Assembly: GCA_038530285.1 (NCBI GenBank)
Contig: JBCBCY010000003.1
Coordinates: 158,075 to 222,074 of the forward strand
Reading direction: 5' to 3'
From: JASJAR01 sp038530285
GTDB lineage: Bacteria; Pseudomonadota; Alphaproteobacteria; Rhodobacterales; Rhodobacteraceae
Length of the DNA stretch: 64,000 nt
The notes below the pieces were generated by a model. It saw nothing but the letters and a program-made list of their open reading frames with translations. It was not told the origin of the DNA and made no database searches. A program made the position numbers and the translations under genes. The stretch's first letter is position 1, and the number at the start of each line of letters is the position of its first letter. This document shows positions 61,529 to 64,000 of this stretch, piece after piece.

Positions 61529-62061
61529 GCTCTTGCCCCTGCGGTGCCCGGGCGGCCACTGACGTGGCGAACCCCGAAGATATACAGAACCGCCCCCATC
61601 GCTGCGGGGTAGATCAATATAGTCAGGACCAACCGGATCACAGTTTGCCCAAGCGAAGGTTGCGGAACAAGAAATATTGCAAGGCACACCGCGTTTATGA
61701 CGATGATCGCCGCAATCAGCGCCGCCGCGACGGCCCAATCCGTCATGAACTGCAGATCACGCCAGCTTTCCTCGCGCGCGCGGATCACCTCAACCGCAAG
61801 CACGATGATCACCGCCATCAAACCCGGTGGGCGCATCAACAAAAAGTCCGCAATCAGCAAAGTTCCGGCCAGCAATACAAGCGGGACATGGGCCGGCTGG
61901 CGCATCGCCCAAGCAATCGTCAGCGCCAGGATGATATCCGGCCCCGGCAAACGGCCCGCACCCGACCCAAGCGGCAACAAAAGGACAACGGCCACCGCCA
62001 GCACCGCCGCGACATAAAGCGCGCGGTAGCCCGCCAGGCGCCAAAGGCCGCGATCACCCAT
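61525..62061 (-). CDS. mreD: Rod shape-determining protein MreD
   Basis: A 178-residue inner-membrane protein of about five to six segments, starting MGDRGLWRLAGYRALYVAAVLAVAVVLLLPLG. GPDIILALTIAWAMR and RPPGLMAVIIVLAVEVIRARE match MreD. The ATG at 62061 overlaps mreC by eight bases; the longer frame is antisense-like Arg/Trp-rich and rejected. Confidence 0.9.
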   Translation of the reverse strand: MGDRGLWRLAGYRALYVAAVLAVAVVLLLPLGSGAGRLPGPDIILALTIAWAMRQPAHVPLVLLAGTLLIADFLLMRPPGLMAVIIVLAVEVIRAREESWRDLQFMTDWAVAAALIAAIIVINAVCLAIFLVPQPSLGQTVIRLVLTILIYPAAMGAVLYIFGVRHVSGRPGTAGARA

Positions 62062-62950
62062 CGGTCGCCTCCGCCAAAGGCTGCGACAACGGGGCCGGGG
62101 CCACCAGATCGCCCGGCGCGGTGATCGCCTCGGGCGGGGACGATCGCAAGACGCGCAGGAATTCCAAACGTTCGTAATCCGCCGCCAGACGCAGCCGGAT
62201 CCGCCCGTCGCGGCCCAGCACCACCTGACCGACCAGCAGCCCGGCCGGAAAGACATCACCATCACCAGACGAAATCACCCGATCGCCGGGGCGCACGGCT
62301 TCGGGCACTTCCACGAAATCCACCAAGGGCGTGCGGCTGTTGTCGCCAGACAAGACGGCCACTTGGCCCGACGGTTGAATTGTCACCGGCACTCGGCTTT
62401 CGGGATCGGTCAGCAGCAGCACTCGGGACGAGTTTTGGCCCACACCCGACACCCGGCCCACTAAACCCAGCCCGTCCGTCGTCGCCCAACCATCGCGAAT
62501 GCCGTCGCGCGCACCGACGTTCAACAGCACCGATTGGCGAAAGGGCGAGCCACTGTCGGCCAACACAACGCCCGTCACAAAGGTCAGTTTCGGGTCCAGA
62601 CGTACCTTGTTCAGATCAAGGAGTTTCGCATTTTCCTGCTCCAGTTGAAGTGCAGCTTCCCGCCAGGCGCGCATCTGGCGAAGCTCGCGACGAAGCTCCT
62701 GGTTTTGCTCGTAAATCCGCGCATAGGATCGCGCGTTTTCCAGCATATCGGCGCCCTTGGTCACCGGCACCATCGCCCAGTCTAACGAAGGGACAACCGC
62801 ATCAATCACCGCCGCCCGCACCCGTTCAGCGCGCGGGCTGTCGATCCGCCAGATCAGAAAGACCGCGATCAGAAACACGACAACGAGCCCCGTCAGCAGG
62901 CGCTTGACGGGGCTGGAATAGGTTTCGGCTGATCCTCGGTCACGTGCCAA
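62054..62950 (-). CDS. mreC: Rod shape-determining protein MreC
   Basis: A 298-residue periplasmic scaffold with one N-terminal membrane segment (residues about 17-34), a coiled coil (NARSYARIYEQNQELRRELRQMRAWREAALQLEQEN) and the beta-barrel domain with GLVGRVSGVGQNSSRVLLLTDPESRVPV. It links MreB inside to PBP2 outside. It starts 19 bases after the mreB stop. Confidence 0.95.
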   Translation of the reverse strand: MARDRGSAETYSSPVKRLLTGLVVVFLIAVFLIWRIDSPRAERVRAAVIDAVVPSLDWAMVPVTKGADMLENARSYARIYEQNQELRRELRQMRAWREAALQLEQENAKLLDLNKVRLDPKLTFVTGVVLADSGSPFRQSVLLNVGARDGIRDGWATTDGLGLVGRVSGVGQNSSRVLLLTDPESRVPVTIQPSGQVAVLSGDNSRTPLVDFVEVPEAVRPGDRVISSGDGDVFPAGLLVGQVVLGRDGRIRLRLAADYERLEFLRVLRSSPPEAITAPGDLVAPAPLSQPLAEATDG

Positions 62951-62969
62951 TGACGTCTCCGGTCGGGTG

Positions 62970-64000
62970 TCAGCTGTCGTAATCTATAACGTGGCGCAGT
63001 TCTTTTTCGTATTCCAGCGCCTTGCCGGTGCCAAGGGCGACGCAGTTCAGGCTTTCATCGGCCACCGAAATCGCCAGGCCTGTCTGTTCGCGCAAGGCAA
63101 GGTCCAACTCGCCCAAAAGCGCACCACCGCCAGTGAGCATCACACCCCGGTCAACGATGTCAGCGGCCAGATCGGGCGGGGTCGCTTCGAGTGCCGTCAT
63201 CACCGCTTCGCAGATCGCCTGGACCGGTTCGGCCAGCGCTTCGGCCACCTGGGCCTGGTTGATCTCAGTTTCCTTTGGCACACCGTTGAGCAGATCGCGG
63301 CCCCGGATTTGCAGCGCCGTGCCGCGCCCGTCATCGGGCATGCGTGCCGTGCCGATGGTGGTTTTCACCCGCTCTGCGGTGCTCTCCCCGATCAGCAGAT
63401 TATGCTGGCGGCGCAGATAGCTGATAATCGCTTCGTCCATCCGGTCGCCGCCCACCCGGACGGAGCGGGCGTAGACGATGTCGCCGAGGGACAAAACGGC
63501 GACTTCGGTGGTGCCGCCGCCGATGTCGACGACCATGTTGCCTGTGGGGTCAGTGATGGGCATGCCAGCGCCAATCGCTGCGGCGATGGGTTCGGCAATC
63601 AAGCCACACTTTTTTGCACCCGCATTCAGCACCGAGGTGCGAATCGCGCGTTTTTCCACAGGTGTCGCGCCATGGGGGACGCAGACGATGACCTTCGGTT
63701 TGGAGAATGTCGTGCGTTTGTGGACCTTGCGGATGAAGTGCTTGATCATCTCTTCGGCGACGTCGAAATCGGCGATCACACCTTCGCGCATGGGCCGGAT
63801 CGCCTCGATCGAACCGGGGGTTCGCCCGAGCATCAACTTGGCGTCCTCACCCACGGCAAGCACTTGTTTTTTCCCATCTTTTACGTGATACGCCACCACG
63901 GAGGGTTCGTTGAGAATGACGCCCTTGCCCTTGGCATAGACGAGCGTGTTCGCCGTGCCGAGGTCGATCGCCATATCGGTAGAAAATAAGCCGCCTAGGG
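62970..64000 (-). CDS. mreB: Rod shape-determining protein MreB, 5'-truncated by window edge
   Basis: Actin-like ATPase that directs lateral wall growth. The frame stays open to the window end: before the ATG at 63974 the codons read LGGLFSTD, as in full-length MreB (GLFSxDMAIDLGTANT), so the true start lies outside. Phosphate-1 motif DLGTANTLVYAKGKG, phosphate-2 VVDIGGGTTEVAVLSLG and adenosine motif MLTGGGALLGELD are intact. First gene of mreB-mreC-mreD-mrdA-rodA. Confidence 0.97.
   Translation of the reverse strand, partial: LGGLFSTDMAIDLGTANTLVYAKGKGVILNEPSVVAYHVKDGKKQVLAVGEDAKLMLGRTPGSIEAIRPMREGVIADFDVAEEMIKHFIRKVHKRTTFSKPKVIVCVPHGATPVEKRAIRTSVLNAGAKKCGLIAEPIAAAIGAGMPITDPTGNMVVDIGGGTTEVAVLSLGDIVYARSVRVGGDRMDEAIISYLRRQHNLLIGESTAERVKTTIGTARMPDDGRGTALQIRGRDLLNGVPKETEINQAQVAEALAEPVQAICEAVMTALEATPPDLAADIVDRGVMLTGGGALLGELDLALREQTGLAISVADESLNCVALGTGKALEYEKELRHVIDYDS

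Overview
This window is about 62-64% GC with densely packed, frequently ATGA-overlapping genes. It looks like a chromosomal segment of an alphaproteobacterium of the Rhodobacteraceae (Roseobacter-like). Supporting signs are the mreBCD-mrdA-rodA order, a TGA-N9-TCA iron box, the C-P lyase cluster style and the many ABC uptake systems. I see no insertion sequence, integrase, prophage or CRISPR array. The first gene (aldehyde dehydrogenase) and the last (mreB) run off the window ends.

Layout. 1-5128 (+): the end of an amine catabolism operon with aldehyde dehydrogenase, MttB-family methyltransferase, 2-oxoglutarate/Fe(II) oxygenase and FAD amine oxidase. 5140-7848 (-): a small unknown protein, adenine deaminase and a stand-alone IspD. 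8010-10403 (+): a glycosyltransferase and a single-gene iron-binding-protein unit with its own iron box and terminator. 10436-17743: a compact six-gene minus-strand operon (KAS III, NAD-epimerase, metallo-beta-lactamase-fold hydrolase, adenylate-forming enzyme, GNAT-like protein, Rieske oxygenase) with a convergent ATP-grasp ligase. This resembles a rebuilt OleABCD-type lipid condensation pathway and is the best candidate for an undescribed system. 17746-21632 (-): a sugar ABC importer plus a dehydrogenase under a LacI-type operator. 21798-25909 (+): an RND efflux adaptor and pump. 25911-27107 (-): a YcaQ/AlkX-type protein.

27286-43848 is a large phosphonate island. On the minus strand, phnC-phnD-phnE-phnE is followed by a short-chain dehydrogenase and a hexapeptide acetyltransferase. 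The regulator phnF sits with an aldo/keto reductase. On the plus strand the order is phnG-phnH-phnI-HAD phosphatase-phnJ-histidine-phosphatase-like-transglutaminase-like-phnK-phnL-phnN. A divergent pair, a 2H phosphoesterase-like gene (DUF1045 type) and phnM, shares one CATG for both start codons. Pho-box-like arrays lie before phnC and phnG. Two similar 12-bp palindromes suggest PhnF control, and one of them sits in front of a small secreted protein. No phnP is visible. 43945-50326 holds a glycerol-phosphate-type ABC importer with a metallophosphodiesterase and a divergent LysR regulator. Together the two blocks form about 23 kb devoted to organic phosphorus scavenging.

50327-64000: a 375-bp non-coding stretch with two hairpins, tRNA-Gln(TTG), kpsE and kpsT without kpsM, nhaA, an ArsR-controlled permease, a family-4-like uracil-DNA glycosylase, an SseB-family gene, a GhrA-like reductase, and the cell-shape operon mreB-mreC-mreD-mrdA-rodA.
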